Assembly: GCA_023397675.1 (NCBI GenBank)
Contig: JAEWTV010000109.1
Span: 4,534-68,533 of the forward strand
DNA: 64,000 nt
Reading direction: 5' to 3'
Origin: Bacillota bacterium
GTDB lineage: Bacteria; Bacillota; Clostridia; Acetivibrionales; JANLFN01
Positions 44,257 through 52,501 of the stretch are shown piece after piece (position 1 is the first letter of the stretch; each line of letters starts with the position of its first letter). The translations under genes were made by a program, and so were the position numbers. The notes beneath the pieces are model-generated. The model was given only the letters and a program-made list of their open reading frames with translations. It did no database searches and was not told the origin of the DNA.

Positions 44257-45322
44257 GTATTGGAGTGATATAGCAAAAAAAATCGAACCTTATGTGCCGG
44301 GTGAACAGCCGCGCGAAGGTATGTTTATAAAGCTGAATACAAACGAAAACCCATATCCGCCGTCTCCGAGGGTCATAGAGGCAATTGACAATTATGATAA
44401 GAAGAGACTCAGGCTTTACCCTGATGCAGAGTGTCATGGTTTAAGAGAAACAATTGCCAAGTATTATAGCCTTGAAAAGGATCAGGTGTTCATAGGTAAT
44501 GGTTCTGACGAGGTGCTTGCGTTTGCTTTTATGGCATTTTTCACTCCGGGGAAAACAATTCTTTTCCCTGATATCTCATACAGCTTTTACCCTGTTTATG
44601 CACAGCTTTTTAGTCTTGAATACAGAATGATAGAGCTTGATGAAGATTTTAATGTACCTGTAGAAAAGTTCCTTACGCCTAATCACGGAATAGTCATTTC
44701 AAACCCGAATGCACCGACGACAAAGTACCTTGATAGCGACAGTATTATAAAGATACTTGAATATAACAAGGACAGCGTTGTAATCATGGATGAAGCATAC
44801 ATAGATTATGGCGGAGATTCATTGGTGGAGCTTGTTAACCGGTATCCAAACCTTTTGATCATCCAGACAATGTCCAAATCAAGAGCACTTGCAGGTCTTA
44901 GGGTTGGATGGGCCCTTGGCAGCAGCGAATTGATTGAGGGTATGAACAGAATAAAGAATTCCTTCAATTCCTATACAATTGACAGCATTGCTCAGACTGC
45001 AGCAACGGCAGCTATTATGGATGAGGAATACTTTGGAAGAATACGTGCAGCGGTTATCAATACAAGGGAGCGTGTGTCTGCGACTCTTTCAGAAATGGGC
45101 TTTAAGGTTGCCCAGTCAAGGGCTAACTTCCTCTTTATAAGCCACCCTGAAATTGAAGCTGAAACCATATTTAAGGAACTCAGAGCTAAGGGAATTCTGG
45201 TAAGATATTTCAAAAAACCGAGAATAGACAACTATCTTCGCGTGAGTATCGGAACCGATGACGAAATGGACCAGTTTATACACTCAGTAAGGGACATAAT
45301 TAATAAAAATGTTCACGCTTAA
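44249..45322 (+). CDS. hisC: Histidinol-phosphate aminotransferase
   Basis: PLP-dependent aminotransferase converting imidazole-acetol phosphate to histidinol phosphate. The 357 residues show LNTNENPYPPSP, GNGSDEVL, DEAYIDYGG and the PLP lysine in TMSKSRALAGLRVGW. The ATG at 44249 has GGAGG eight bases upstream and overlaps the hisD stop by 8 bp; a GTG-like upstream start at 44234 is less likely. A 160-bp gap follows with TATAAT at 45434-45439, so an internal promoter before hisB is possible. Confidence 0.95.
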   Translation: MSKYWSDIAKKIEPYVPGEQPREGMFIKLNTNENPYPPSPRVIEAIDNYDKKRLRLYPDAECHGLRETIAKYYSLEKDQVFIGNGSDEVLAFAFMAFFTPGKTILFPDISYSFYPVYAQLFSLEYRMIELDEDFNVPVEKFLTPNHGIVISNPNAPTTKYLDSDSIIKILEYNKDSVVIMDEAYIDYGGDSLVELVNRYPNLLIIQTMSKSRALAGLRVGWALGSSELIEGMNRIKNSFNSYTIDSIAQTAATAAIMDEEYFGRIRAAVINTRERVSATLSEMGFKVAQSRANFLFISHPEIEAETIFKELRAKGILVRYFKKPRIDNYLRVSIGTDDEMDQFIHSVRDIINKNVHA

Positions 45323-45482
45323 ATTATTTATGCATTATGGTTCTTAATGCCGGCCATGATGGAATAAATTAATGAATTTACTTGATTCTATATTTCAGAG
45401 CATTTATATATGGAATTTAGTGTATTTATTCGGTATAATATAATGGGTTAATTATTAGGGACAGTAGTAACTGGAGGTGTAC

Positions 45483-46070
45483 ATGGACAGAAAAGCCGAA
45501 ATCGAAAGAAATACTTTTGAAACTAAGATTAAATTGAACCTTAAAGTGGATGGGACCGGAGAAAGTGATATCAACACAGGAATTGGATTTTTCGACCATA
45601 TGCTTACTCTGTTTTCGAAACATGGCTTATTTGACGTATCAATTAAAGCATTAGGTGATTTGAACGTTGACGCCCATCATACAGTTGAAGATATAGGAAT
45701 AGTCTTAGGGCAAGCTATAAAAGATGCCCTTGGAGAAAAGAAATCTATTAAACGGTATGCATCCAATATACTTCCGATGGATGAGGCCCTTGCCATGGTA
45801 GCTGTAGATATTGGCGGAAGGCCGTATCTTGTGTTTGATGCTGCATTTACCTCTGATAAGGTCGGCGAAATGGATACCGAGCTTGTAGAAGAGTTTTTCA
45901 GGGCAGTTGCATTCAATGCAGGAATGAATATACATATAAAAGTTTTCTACGGAAGCAACAATCATCATATTGCTGAGGCTGTTTTCAAGGCTTTTGCAAG
46001 GGCTTTGGATGAAGCAACGCATATTGACGAGAGAATAAAAGGTGTAATGTCTACAAAAGGGATTATATAA
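45483..46070 (+). CDS. hisB: Imidazoleglycerol-phosphate dehydratase
   Basis: Manganese-dependent dehydratase; 195 residues, single-domain form without the N-terminal histidinol phosphatase of enterobacteria. Metal-site motifs FFDHML, DAHHTVED and NNHHIAE are all present. The ATG at 45483 has GGAGG five bases upstream. No histidinol-phosphatase gene follows in the operon, so that activity must be encoded elsewhere. Confidence 0.96.
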   Translation: MDRKAEIERNTFETKIKLNLKVDGTGESDINTGIGFFDHMLTLFSKHGLFDVSIKALGDLNVDAHHTVEDIGIVLGQAIKDALGEKKSIKRYASNILPMDEALAMVAVDIGGRPYLVFDAAFTSDKVGEMDTELVEEFFRAVAFNAGMNIHIKVFYGSNNHHIAEAVFKAFARALDEATHIDERIKGVMSTKGII

Positions 46071-46086
46071 AATATGGAGGCTAAAT

Positions 46087-46974
46087 ATGAGCAAACTTAT
46101 TAACGACACTGATTTCATTGATCTACCGCTTTTTATAAAGGGTAAGGTGAGAAATGTATATGATTTGGGAGACAAACTTCTTATAGTGGTTACCGATAGG
46201 ATTTCTGCTTTTGATGTAATCTTCCCGAACTTGATACCTAATAAGGGTAACGTTCTTAACAGCATTTCTGAATTCTGGTTCAATTTTACTTCCGACATAA
46301 TCGGAAACCACATGATTACTACTGATGTAAGCCAATATCCGAATGGTCTTTCAAAGTTTAAGGAAGAACTTCAGGGAAGATCAATGCTTGTGAAAAAGGT
46401 TAACATGGTTAATGCAGAATGTATAGTCAGGGGATATCTTGAAGGCTCCGGGCTTAAGGAATATAACAGCACAGGTACAATTTGCGGCATAAAGCTTCCT
46501 GCAGGATTAAAGCAAGCTGACAAGCTGCCTGAACCGATCTTTACTCCGTCAACCAAGGAAAGTGAAGGCCACGATATAAATGTTTCATTTGAAGGCCTTG
46601 CTGAAAGAATAGGTATGGATCTTGCCATTAAGCTTAGAGACAAGAGCATCGCGCTTTATAACAAGGTAAGCGAATATGCGCTTAGTAAGGGTCTTATACT
46701 CGCCGATACAAAATTTGAGTTTGGAATGATTGACGGACAGTTGGTTGTAGCAGACGAAATGTTTACACCTGATTCCTCAAGGTTCTGGGATTTAAACGAT
46801 TATCAGCCTGGCAGGCCTCAAAAGAGCTTTGATAAACAGTATTTAAGAGAATACCTTGAATCTATTGACTGGGATAAAACTCCGCCTGCACCTGAGCTTC
46901 CACAGGAAATTGTTGATAAAACTGCAGCAAAGTACATGGATGCATATAAGAGGATTACGGGGAAAGATATTTAA
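46087..46974 (+). CDS. purC: SAICAR synthetase, purine synthesis, inside the his operon
   Basis: Joins aspartate to CAIR in de novo purine synthesis. The 295 residues match the eukaryote/bacterial long PurC form: IKGKVRNVYDLGDKLL at the start, TDRISAFDVI, NAECIVRGYLEGSG, and LADTKFEFG followed by DEMFTPDSSRFW. GGAGG precedes the ATG, 16 bp after hisB. The His pathway releases AICAR, the purine intermediate two steps after PurC's product, which may explain the shared operon. A repeat array begins directly after its stop. Confidence 0.95.
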   Translation: MSKLINDTDFIDLPLFIKGKVRNVYDLGDKLLIVVTDRISAFDVIFPNLIPNKGNVLNSISEFWFNFTSDIIGNHMITTDVSQYPNGLSKFKEELQGRSMLVKKVNMVNAECIVRGYLEGSGLKEYNSTGTICGIKLPAGLKQADKLPEPIFTPSTKESEGHDINVSFEGLAERIGMDLAIKLRDKSIALYNKVSEYALSKGLILADTKFEFGMIDGQLVVADEMFTPDSSRFWDLNDYQPGRPQKSFDKQYLREYLESIDWDKTPPAPELPQEIVDKTAAKYMDAYKRITGKDI

Positions 46975-47033
46975 GTGTACAGTTAAAGGCAAGTGTACAA
47001 TTTACAATGTACAGTTTACAGTTAAAAGACAAG
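46975..47033 (+). repeat. Heptamer repeat array, locus C (within the his operon)
   Basis: GTGTACA, GTTAAAG, then GTGTACA, ATTTACA, ATGTACA, GTTTACA and GTTAAAA in 7-bp register, ending GACAAG. It begins at the base after the purC stop and fills most of the 113-bp gap before hisH. Confidence 0.85.
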
Positions 47034-47087
47034 ATATAAAACAGATTACAGTTATAATAAAAGATAACAAGTTAGAGGAGATCGGCC

Positions 47088-47708
47088 TTGATTGCAATTA
47101 TTGACTACGGTGTTGGAAACTTAAGAAGTGTTGAAAAAGCTTTTCATTTTATAGGCTGTGATGCAGCAGTATCATCAGACCCTGAGTTTATTCTGGGTGC
47201 CGATGCCGTTGTACTTCCGGGTGTTGGGGCATTTGCTGATGCGATGGAAAGCCTTGTCAAGGCAGGCATGGTGGATGTTGTAAAGAAAGCTATAGCACAG
47301 AAAAAGCCTTTTCTAGGTATCTGCCTTGGAATGCAGCTACTTTTTGATTATAGTGAAGAAGGCGGAGATAGGGTACCGGGTTTAGGTGTCTTACGCGGCG
47401 GAATAAAACAGTTTCCGCACAACATGGGTTTAAAGGTTCCTCACATGGGTTGGAATTCACTTGATTATAAAGTGGAATGCACTATTTTCAGGGATCTTCC
47501 TCAGAAACCTTATGTTTACTTTGTACATTCATACTATTTGGATGCAGAGGATAGAAATATAGTGGCAGCCCGGGCTAATTACGGATTGGAATTCGACTGT
47601 GCAATAGTGAGCGGAAATATATTTGCTACACAGTTTCATCCGGAAAAAAGCGGTGATGTCGGATTAACTATACTCAGAAACTTTGCAAGTCTGGTAAATA
47701 AAAAATAA
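47088..47708 (+). CDS. hisH: Imidazole glycerol phosphate synthase, glutaminase subunit
   Basis: Class I glutamine amidotransferase that channels ammonia to HisF. The 206 residues carry the nucleophile Cys79 in FLGICLGMQLL and the His/Glu pair in FHPEKSGD near the end. The start is TTG at 47088, seven bases after GAGGAG; the protein begins MIAIIDYGVGNLRSV, which fits the family exactly. Confidence 0.95.
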   Translation: MIAIIDYGVGNLRSVEKAFHFIGCDAAVSSDPEFILGADAVVLPGVGAFADAMESLVKAGMVDVVKKAIAQKKPFLGICLGMQLLFDYSEEGGDRVPGLGVLRGGIKQFPHNMGLKVPHMGWNSLDYKVECTIFRDLPQKPYVYFVHSYYLDAEDRNIVAARANYGLEFDCAIVSGNIFATQFHPEKSGDVGLTILRNFASLVNKK

Positions 47709-47726
47709 AATAGGAGTGGTAATTCA

Positions 47727-48440
47727 ATGATTATTTATCCTGCTGTCGACGTGAAAGACGGTAAATGTGTAAGACTGTCACAGGGAAAGTTCAACAACGT
47801 TACTGTTTATTCGGATGATCCTGTGGAAATGGCTTTTAAGTGGGAACGTTTGGGAGCGCAGTATTTGCATGTTGTGGATCTTGACGGCGCAAGGACCGGC
47901 GAACCTCAAAACATAGCCGCTATAAGTGATATGGCTGTAAGGCTTGGTATTCCGGTACAGTTGGGTGGAGGAATAAGATCAATAGAAACAATTGAGATAA
48001 TTCTCTGTAAGGGAATCCAAAGGGTTATTCTTGGAACATCTGCAGTAAAAGATACAAACCTTGTGAAAACCGCTTTAAAGACCTTTGAGAACAATATAGC
48101 CATAGGTATAGATGCCAGAGACGGAATAGTAGCCATAGAAGGCTGGGCAAAAACGAGTGAGTTTACAGCTGTAGGCTTCGCAAAGAAAATGGAAGATCTC
48201 GGAGCCAAGACTATAATATATACTGACATTTCAAAAGATGGAATGCTTCTGGGGCCTAATCTAAAAGCTATGGAGGAAATGGTCAAGGCAGTTGGGATAG
48301 ATATTATAGCTTCAGGTGGTGTAAGTACCGTTGAGGATGTAAAAGCACTTAAGAATATAGGTGTTGCAGGTGCAATAATAGGAAAAGCTCTTTACACAGG
48401 AGATATAGATTTAACAGAAGCAATCGCCGCCGCTCGGTAG
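47727..48440 (+). CDS. hisA: ProFAR isomerase
   Basis: Beta/alpha-barrel Amadori isomerase of 237 residues. Catalytic Asp8 lies in IIYPAVDVKDG, the second Asp in GIDARDG near residue 130, and phosphate-binding loops GGGIRS and ASGGVST are present. GGAG precedes the ATG. A 327-bp gap with a structured tandem repeat follows before hisF. Confidence 0.96.
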   Translation: MIIYPAVDVKDGKCVRLSQGKFNNVTVYSDDPVEMAFKWERLGAQYLHVVDLDGARTGEPQNIAAISDMAVRLGIPVQLGGGIRSIETIEIILCKGIQRVILGTSAVKDTNLVKTALKTFENNIAIGIDARDGIVAIEGWAKTSEFTAVGFAKKMEDLGAKTIIYTDISKDGMLLGPNLKAMEEMVKAVGIDIIASGGVSTVEDVKALKNIGVAGAIIGKALYTGDIDLTEAIAAAR

Positions 48441-48443
48441 AAA

Positions 48444-48640
48444 AGCGCAATATACTTCGTATTGCGGTGTCAAACTTCAGACACAAAAGTCCTCACATAT
48501 ACGAGATATGCTGCGGCTTTTGCGTTTCGTATGAAAAACGAGATATGCTTCGCATTGCTGTGTCAGACTTCAGACGCAAAAAGCCTCACATATACAATAT
48601 ATGCTGCGTTTTTTGCGCTTCGTCTTCCGTGCACTGCTCG
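48444..48640 (+). repeat. Tandem structured repeat between hisA and hisF
   Basis: Two imperfect copies about 93 bp apart (CTTCAG at 48475 and 48568). Each contains TCACATATAC...ATATGCTGCG and an inverted pair, CAAAAG/CTTTTG in copy 1 and CGCAAAAA/TTTTTTGCG in copy 2, around a CATAT/ATATG inner stem. Copy 1 also starts with a CGCAATA/TATTGCG hairpin. Open frames crossing both copies have no family match and no good ribosome site, so I treat them as non-coding. The rest of the gap to 48767 shows only the hisF AGGAG site. Confidence 0.75.
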
Positions 48641-48767
48641 CATCTGTCGTTTTAGGGATTCAAGTAAGTATTACTAGGGACTTTTAATAACCCACTATAT
48701 TAGACCATAGTGTGCGTCTGATATTGTAGGCTTAATGTTATAAATTAAGTAAAACAGGAGCTATTTA

Positions 48768-49529
48768 ATGTTTACAAAGAGGATTATACCCTGCCTGGAT
48801 GTACATGCCGGGAGGGTTGTTAAAGGTGTTAATTTTGTTAATATACGTGATGCAGGCGATCCTGTTGAAGTTGCTGCAATTTATGACAAGGCAGGCGCCG
48901 ATGAACTCACATTTCTGGACATTACAGCGTCCTCTGATGCAAGGGGAATTATGCTTGATGTTGTAAGAAGGGTTGCCGAGCAGGTATTCATACCTTTTAC
49001 TGTTGGTGGAGGTATACGTTCTGTTGAGGATTTCAGGGAGATACTTAAGGCCGGTGCGGACAAGATATCTGTCAATTCAGCCGCTTTAAACAGGCCTGAA
49101 CTTATATCAGAAGCTGCTTGGAGATTCGGAAGTCAGTGTGTTGTTGTTGCTATCGATGCCAAACGTAACAGTGAAAGAGACAGCTGGGATGTATACCTAA
49201 ATGGCGGAAGAGTAAACACCGGCAAGGACGCAATCGCTTGGGCTGTTGAAGCAGAAAAGCTTGGAGCAGGAGAAATACTTCTTACGAGTATGGATTGTGA
49301 TGGAACTAAAAATGGTTATGATATAGAACTTACAAGGCTTATTGCCCAAAGTGTTAAAATCCCGGTAATTGCTTCTGGTGGTGCAGGTAAAATGGAACAT
49401 TTTTATGATGCATTTAGTGAAGGAAAAGCTGATGCTGTATTAGCTGCTTCCTTGTTTCACTATAGAGAAATGGAAATATCAGACCTTAAGAAATACCTTA
49501 GAGATAAGGGTATAGAAGTAAGGCTATGA
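48768..49529 (+). CDS. hisF: Imidazole glycerol phosphate synthase, cyclase subunit
   Basis: Beta/alpha-barrel cyclase producing IGP and AICAR with HisH. The 253 residues have catalytic Asp11 in RIIPCLDVHAG, the second Asp in VVAIDAKRN, and phosphate loops GGGIRS and ASGGAGK. AGGAG precedes the ATG by seven or eight bases. Confidence 0.97.
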   Translation: MFTKRIIPCLDVHAGRVVKGVNFVNIRDAGDPVEVAAIYDKAGADELTFLDITASSDARGIMLDVVRRVAEQVFIPFTVGGGIRSVEDFREILKAGADKISVNSAALNRPELISEAAWRFGSQCVVVAIDAKRNSERDSWDVYLNGGRVNTGKDAIAWAVEAEKLGAGEILLTSMDCDGTKNGYDIELTRLIAQSVKIPVIASGGAGKMEHFYDAFSEGKADAVLAASLFHYREMEISDLKKYLRDKGIEVRL

Positions 49530-49548
49530 GTTGAGAGGAGTCATTATT

Positions 49549-50208
49549 TTGAACGATATACTGAAGGAACTTAAATTTGATGAAAAAGGCCTCGTTCCTG
49601 CAATAATACAGGATCATAAAACCGGTAAGGTTCTTATGATGGCATATATGAATGAAGAAGCAGTACTTAAAACTATTGAAACAGGCATAACACATTTCTT
49701 TAGCAGAAGCAGAAACAAGCTGTGGATGAAGGGTGAAACTTCTGGACATTATCAGACAGTTAAATGTTTGTTTGTTGATTGCGACGGAGATACACTTCTA
49801 GTTAAGGTGGAACAGGTTGAGGCTGCCTGCCATACAGGGCATTTTTCCTGCTTCTACAGGGAGATTAAAGATGGAAAGGCAAATGAGATTTCAAACATTG
49901 TATTTAATCCCAAGGATGTATATAATGATAGGTCAAAAGTGCTTCAGGAAGTATATAATGTAATAGCCGACAGAAAGGTAAATCCTAAGGAAGGCTCATA
50001 TACCAACAAGTTGTTTGAAAAGGGTATAGACAAAATACTTAAAAAGGTTGGAGAAGAAGCTGCAGAAGTCATTATAGCAGCCAAGAACAGCTCAAAGGAT
50101 GAACTGAGATATGAGGTGGCCGACCTTATGTACCACTTGTTTGTTATGATGGTTGAAATAGGCCTAAAGCCCGAAGATATATACGATGAACTGAAAAGCA
50201 GACGATAA
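49549..50208 (+). CDS. hisIE: Bifunctional phosphoribosyl-AMP cyclohydrolase / phosphoribosyl-ATP pyrophosphatase
   Basis: Fused second and third steps of histidine synthesis, 219 residues. The HisI part (about 1-110) shows MAYMNEEAVLKT, SRSRNKLWMKGETSGH, and the zinc/magnesium segment DCDGDTLL with CHTGHFSC. The HisE part (about 125-219) shows YTNKLFEKGIDKILKKVGEE and EVADLMYHLFVMM. The TTG at 49549 is seven bases after GAGGAG; the TTG at 49531 lies upstream of that site. Last gene of the operon. Confidence 0.93.
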   Translation: MNDILKELKFDEKGLVPAIIQDHKTGKVLMMAYMNEEAVLKTIETGITHFFSRSRNKLWMKGETSGHYQTVKCLFVDCDGDTLLVKVEQVEAACHTGHFSCFYREIKDGKANEISNIVFNPKDVYNDRSKVLQEVYNVIADRKVNPKEGSYTNKLFEKGIDKILKKVGEEAAEVIIAAKNSSKDELRYEVADLMYHLFVMMVEIGLKPEDIYDELKSRR

Positions 50209-50213
50209 TATTA

Positions 50214-50420
50214 GTTTATAGTGTACAGTGTACAATTTACAGTTAAAGTCAAAAACCAGTGCAAAGAGCAAGTTAGTGTAAGTGCACAATTTACAGTTTA
50301 CAATGTACAGTTAAGAGCAAGGGTAAGGCAGTGTACAGTTTACAGTGTACAATTTACAGTTTAAAACAAGGGCAAGGCAGTGAACAGTTTACAAGTAAAT
50401 TTACAGTTAAAGTAAAAAAC
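50214..50420 (+). repeat. Heptamer repeat array, locus D
   Basis: The largest copy: runs such as GTTTATA, GTGTACA, GTGTACA, ATTTACA in 7-bp register from 50214, recurring in at least four blocks separated by GTTAAAG/AAGGCAAG-type spacers. It starts 5 bp after the hisIE stop. The remaining gap, 50421-50630, is AT-rich with no gene seen. Confidence 0.85.
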
Positions 50421-50630
50421 CAGTTAACAAGTTGGTTAAATCATAAGTTCTATAAATTAATAGAAGTAGATTTGTGATAGTTTATTAAGGATTGCTAAGA
50501 AATCATTCAAAATAACATAATGATACTATTTTTAAAATACGCATCGAGGTCCTATTTGAAACTAATTTACTTTTATTAAATAACTGCTTTTACATTTATA
50601 AACCTTACACTTAGATTTTTGCTTTTAACT

Positions 50631-50658
50631 TGTACACTGTACATTGTAATCTGTACAC
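50631..50658 (-). repeat. Heptamer repeat array, locus E (inverted)
   Basis: TGTACAC, TGTACAT, TGTAATC and TGTACAC in exact 7-bp register, the reverse complement of the RTKTACA family. It ends eight bases before the GGAGG site of the next gene, facing locus D in inverted orientation. Confidence 0.8.
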
Positions 50659-50675
50659 TAATATTCGGAGGTTTT

Positions 50676-51821
50676 ATGGACTGTCATAAGCTGAAGCAGC
50701 TTCTTAAACAGGAAGAAGGACCAAAGCTGGATTTTAAAGCGACTTTGAACCTTACTACAGAAAGTGATAAAAAAGAGATTACCAAGGACGTTATTGCCAT
50801 GGCCAATTCAAGAGGAGGCCGTGGTTATATTGTTTATGGAGTGGAAGATAAAACAAAAAGACTTCTTGGAATCGATCCCGGAGGGTTTAAGGAAGAACAG
50901 ATCCAACAGCTTATTTACAACAGATGTGACCCGCCTGTGCCGGTAGCAGTTGATTTTATCGATATTGAAGGCAAAAAGATTGCGGTGCTTACTATTTTTA
51001 AAAGCACGCATCAGCCTCACCAGATGATCAATACCGGTGCTTTTTATATCAGAAGAGGTTCAACTACCGATACCGCCAGAAGAGGTGAAATTGCCAATAT
51101 GCTTCAAGAAAACGGTTTGATGACATATGAAACCGTAGTTGTTAAAAATGCCGGCCTGGAGCAGCTGGACATGAATTTGATAAATCGGTATTTCAGTAAC
51201 ATGAATGTTATAAGTGAAAAACCCAGTGAGGTACTGCTTGAAGCTATGGGAATCATTGGGCAAAGGCCGGATGGGGAAGGGTACTTTTCAACAATAGGAG
51301 GGCTTCTTCTTTTTGGTAAAAGACCGTCAATTTATCTACCTCAGGTTTATGTCAAACTTAATATTTTTGAAGATACCGAATATATCTACGGGAACATATT
51401 AGAAATGCTTGACGGTGTTTCAAACATTCTTAAGTCAAAACTTGGAGATAATGGTTTCCCTGTTGAAGCTATAGAAGAAGCAGTTGCGAATGCACTGGTT
51501 CACAGGGATTACTTGGACGTATCTAGGGGCATTACAGTTACAATAAGTGGTAAAAGCGTTGAAATAAGCAACCCTGGCGCTTTGATAGCCAGTAATAGTG
51601 TTTATAAATTTATTAAAGAGAATAACCCGGACAGAAGAAATCCCTGGTTATATCAGAGACTTATATCTTTAGATACAAAGAAGAGGTTTACAAAGTCAGG
51701 TTTGGGTCTCACACGCATCAAAAAGGCTTTTGAGGACATAGGTGAGGTTAAATTCGTAAATATAGGTTCATTGAATCTATTTAAAGTAATTATGCCTGGT
51801 ATAGATCTATTTAAAGCATAA
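50676..51821 (+). CDS. AlbA_2/Schlafen-like putative ATP-binding regulator
   Basis: 381-residue protein with an N-terminal AlbA_2 (divergent AAA, Schlafen-like) domain: GPKLDFKATLNL, DVIAMANSRGGRGYIVYGVEDK and FYIRRGSTTDTA. The C-terminal half has a histidine-kinase-like ATPase fold seen in these 'ATP-dependent DNA helicase RecG-related' proteins: AIEEAVANALVHRDYL, SGKSVEISNPG and a Gly-Leu-Gly turn SGLGLTRIKKAF. The role is unknown, probably transcriptional. The ATG at 50676 has GGAGG four bases upstream; an in-frame start at 50619 would read through the repeat. Confidence 0.82.
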   Translation: MDCHKLKQLLKQEEGPKLDFKATLNLTTESDKKEITKDVIAMANSRGGRGYIVYGVEDKTKRLLGIDPGGFKEEQIQQLIYNRCDPPVPVAVDFIDIEGKKIAVLTIFKSTHQPHQMINTGAFYIRRGSTTDTARRGEIANMLQENGLMTYETVVVKNAGLEQLDMNLINRYFSNMNVISEKPSEVLLEAMGIIGQRPDGEGYFSTIGGLLLFGKRPSIYLPQVYVKLNIFEDTEYIYGNILEMLDGVSNILKSKLGDNGFPVEAIEEAVANALVHRDYLDVSRGITVTISGKSVEISNPGALIASNSVYKFIKENNPDRRNPWLYQRLISLDTKKRFTKSGLGLTRIKKAFEDIGEVKFVNIGSLNLFKVIMPGIDLFKA

Positions 51822-51833
51822 GAATAAGCCTGC

Positions 51834-52163
51834 CTAATTATTTTTATCTGATTTGGCCTTAAGCTCTTTTGCAGCTTCCAGATATGGCATATTTTCAGGA
51901 TCCATTACAAAAGAATTCAAGTTTTCCGGCAGGTGAGAGTATCCCACCTTTTTTGTACTCGTATGTCCTGTCAGGTAATCAACAGATACATTAAAATAAT
52001 CTGCAATCAGTATAAGTGTTTCAAGTTTTGGCTCACGTGTATTTTTTACATAACCGTTAAAAGTCGTTTTCTTTATGCCCAGAGTTTCTGCAACTTGCTT
52101 CTGTTCAAGCCCTGAGTCCCTAATTAATTGACTAATTCGTTCCCCTAATGTAATTTTAGCCAT
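51834..52163 (-). CDS. XRE-family helix-turn-helix regulator
   Basis: 109-residue regulator. The HTH lies at about residues 6-62: LGERISQLIRDSGLEQKQVAETLGI, TTFNGYVKNTREPKLETLILIADYFNVSVDYLTG. A short C-terminal helix with ENMPYLEAAKELKAK may dimerise. It resembles phage-type and SinR/Xre repressors. Its promoter has perfect hexamers and faces a divergent Spo0E-like gene whose promoter contains an inverted repeat, so it may repress that gene and itself. Confidence 0.87.
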   Translation of the reverse strand: MAKITLGERISQLIRDSGLEQKQVAETLGIKKTTFNGYVKNTREPKLETLILIADYFNVSVDYLTGHTSTKKVGYSHLPENLNSFVMDPENMPYLEAAKELKAKSDKNN

Positions 52164-52181
52164 TTATGCAGCCCCTTTTTG

Positions 52182-52211
52182 ATTATACAAAATAATGGTT
52201 AATTGTGTCAA
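52182..52211 (-). promoter_or_regulatory. Promoter of the XRE gene
   Basis: On the minus strand TTGACA (52206-52211) and TATAAT (52182-52187), both perfect, are separated by 18 bp. A TGTCA-AATA-TGACA dyad at 52206-52219 overlaps the -35 element. Confidence 0.75.
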
Positions 52212-52238
52212 ATATGACAACAAAAATATACAAAAGTG

Positions 52239-52267
52239 TTGACAATACGCGAAATGCGTATTAACAT
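52239..52267 (+). promoter_or_regulatory. Promoter of the Spo0E-like gene with dyad operator
   Basis: TTGACA (52239-52244), 17-bp spacer, TAACAT (52262-52267). The spacer holds a perfect inverted repeat AATACGC-GAAAT-GCGTATT (52244-52262). A repressor bound there would block the promoter; the divergent XRE protein is the obvious candidate. Confidence 0.6.
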
Positions 52268-52331
52268 ATATATATAGAATCTTTTACCTGCTTGATGCTT
52301 GATATACAAACTTTTAAAATGAGGCGAGATA

Positions 52332-52484
52332 GTGCTTAATAAAGAAATAATAAGACTTCAGAGGATTTTAAGTGAACTACTGGAGTGTGAAGACATTGAT
52401 AATTCAACATTGTTGGAAGTGAGTAAAAAGCTTGATGAGTTAATTTTAGATTTTTATTCTGATAAAAGTATTAAAAAAGAATAG
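52332..52484 (+). CDS. Spo0E-like aspartyl-phosphate phosphatase (small)
   Basis: 50-residue protein easily missed by gene callers. It starts at GTG (52332), seven bases after GAGG. Two helices are predicted, and the second contains the family signature SxxLDxLI in EVSKKLDELILDFY. Known Spo0E-family proteins dephosphorylate Spo0A-P and so delay sporulation; whether this copy acts on Spo0A is inference. It is convergent with the ATPase gene at 52502 and divergent from an XRE regulator. Confidence 0.78.
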   Translation: MLNKEIIRLQRILSELLECEDIDNSTLLEVSKKLDELILDFYSDKSIKKE

Positions 52485-52501
52485 TCATTATTGTATAATA
52501 A

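Noticed and set aside
46975..47033. CRISPR array or transposon scar
   Set aside because: Unit length is 7 bp with no unique spacers of constant size and no cas or transposase genes in the window.
48462..48677. Overlapping open frames encoding internally repeated Cys/Tyr-rich peptides
   Set aside because: The peptide repeats only mirror the 93-bp DNA repeat in two frames; there is no ribosome site and no family match.
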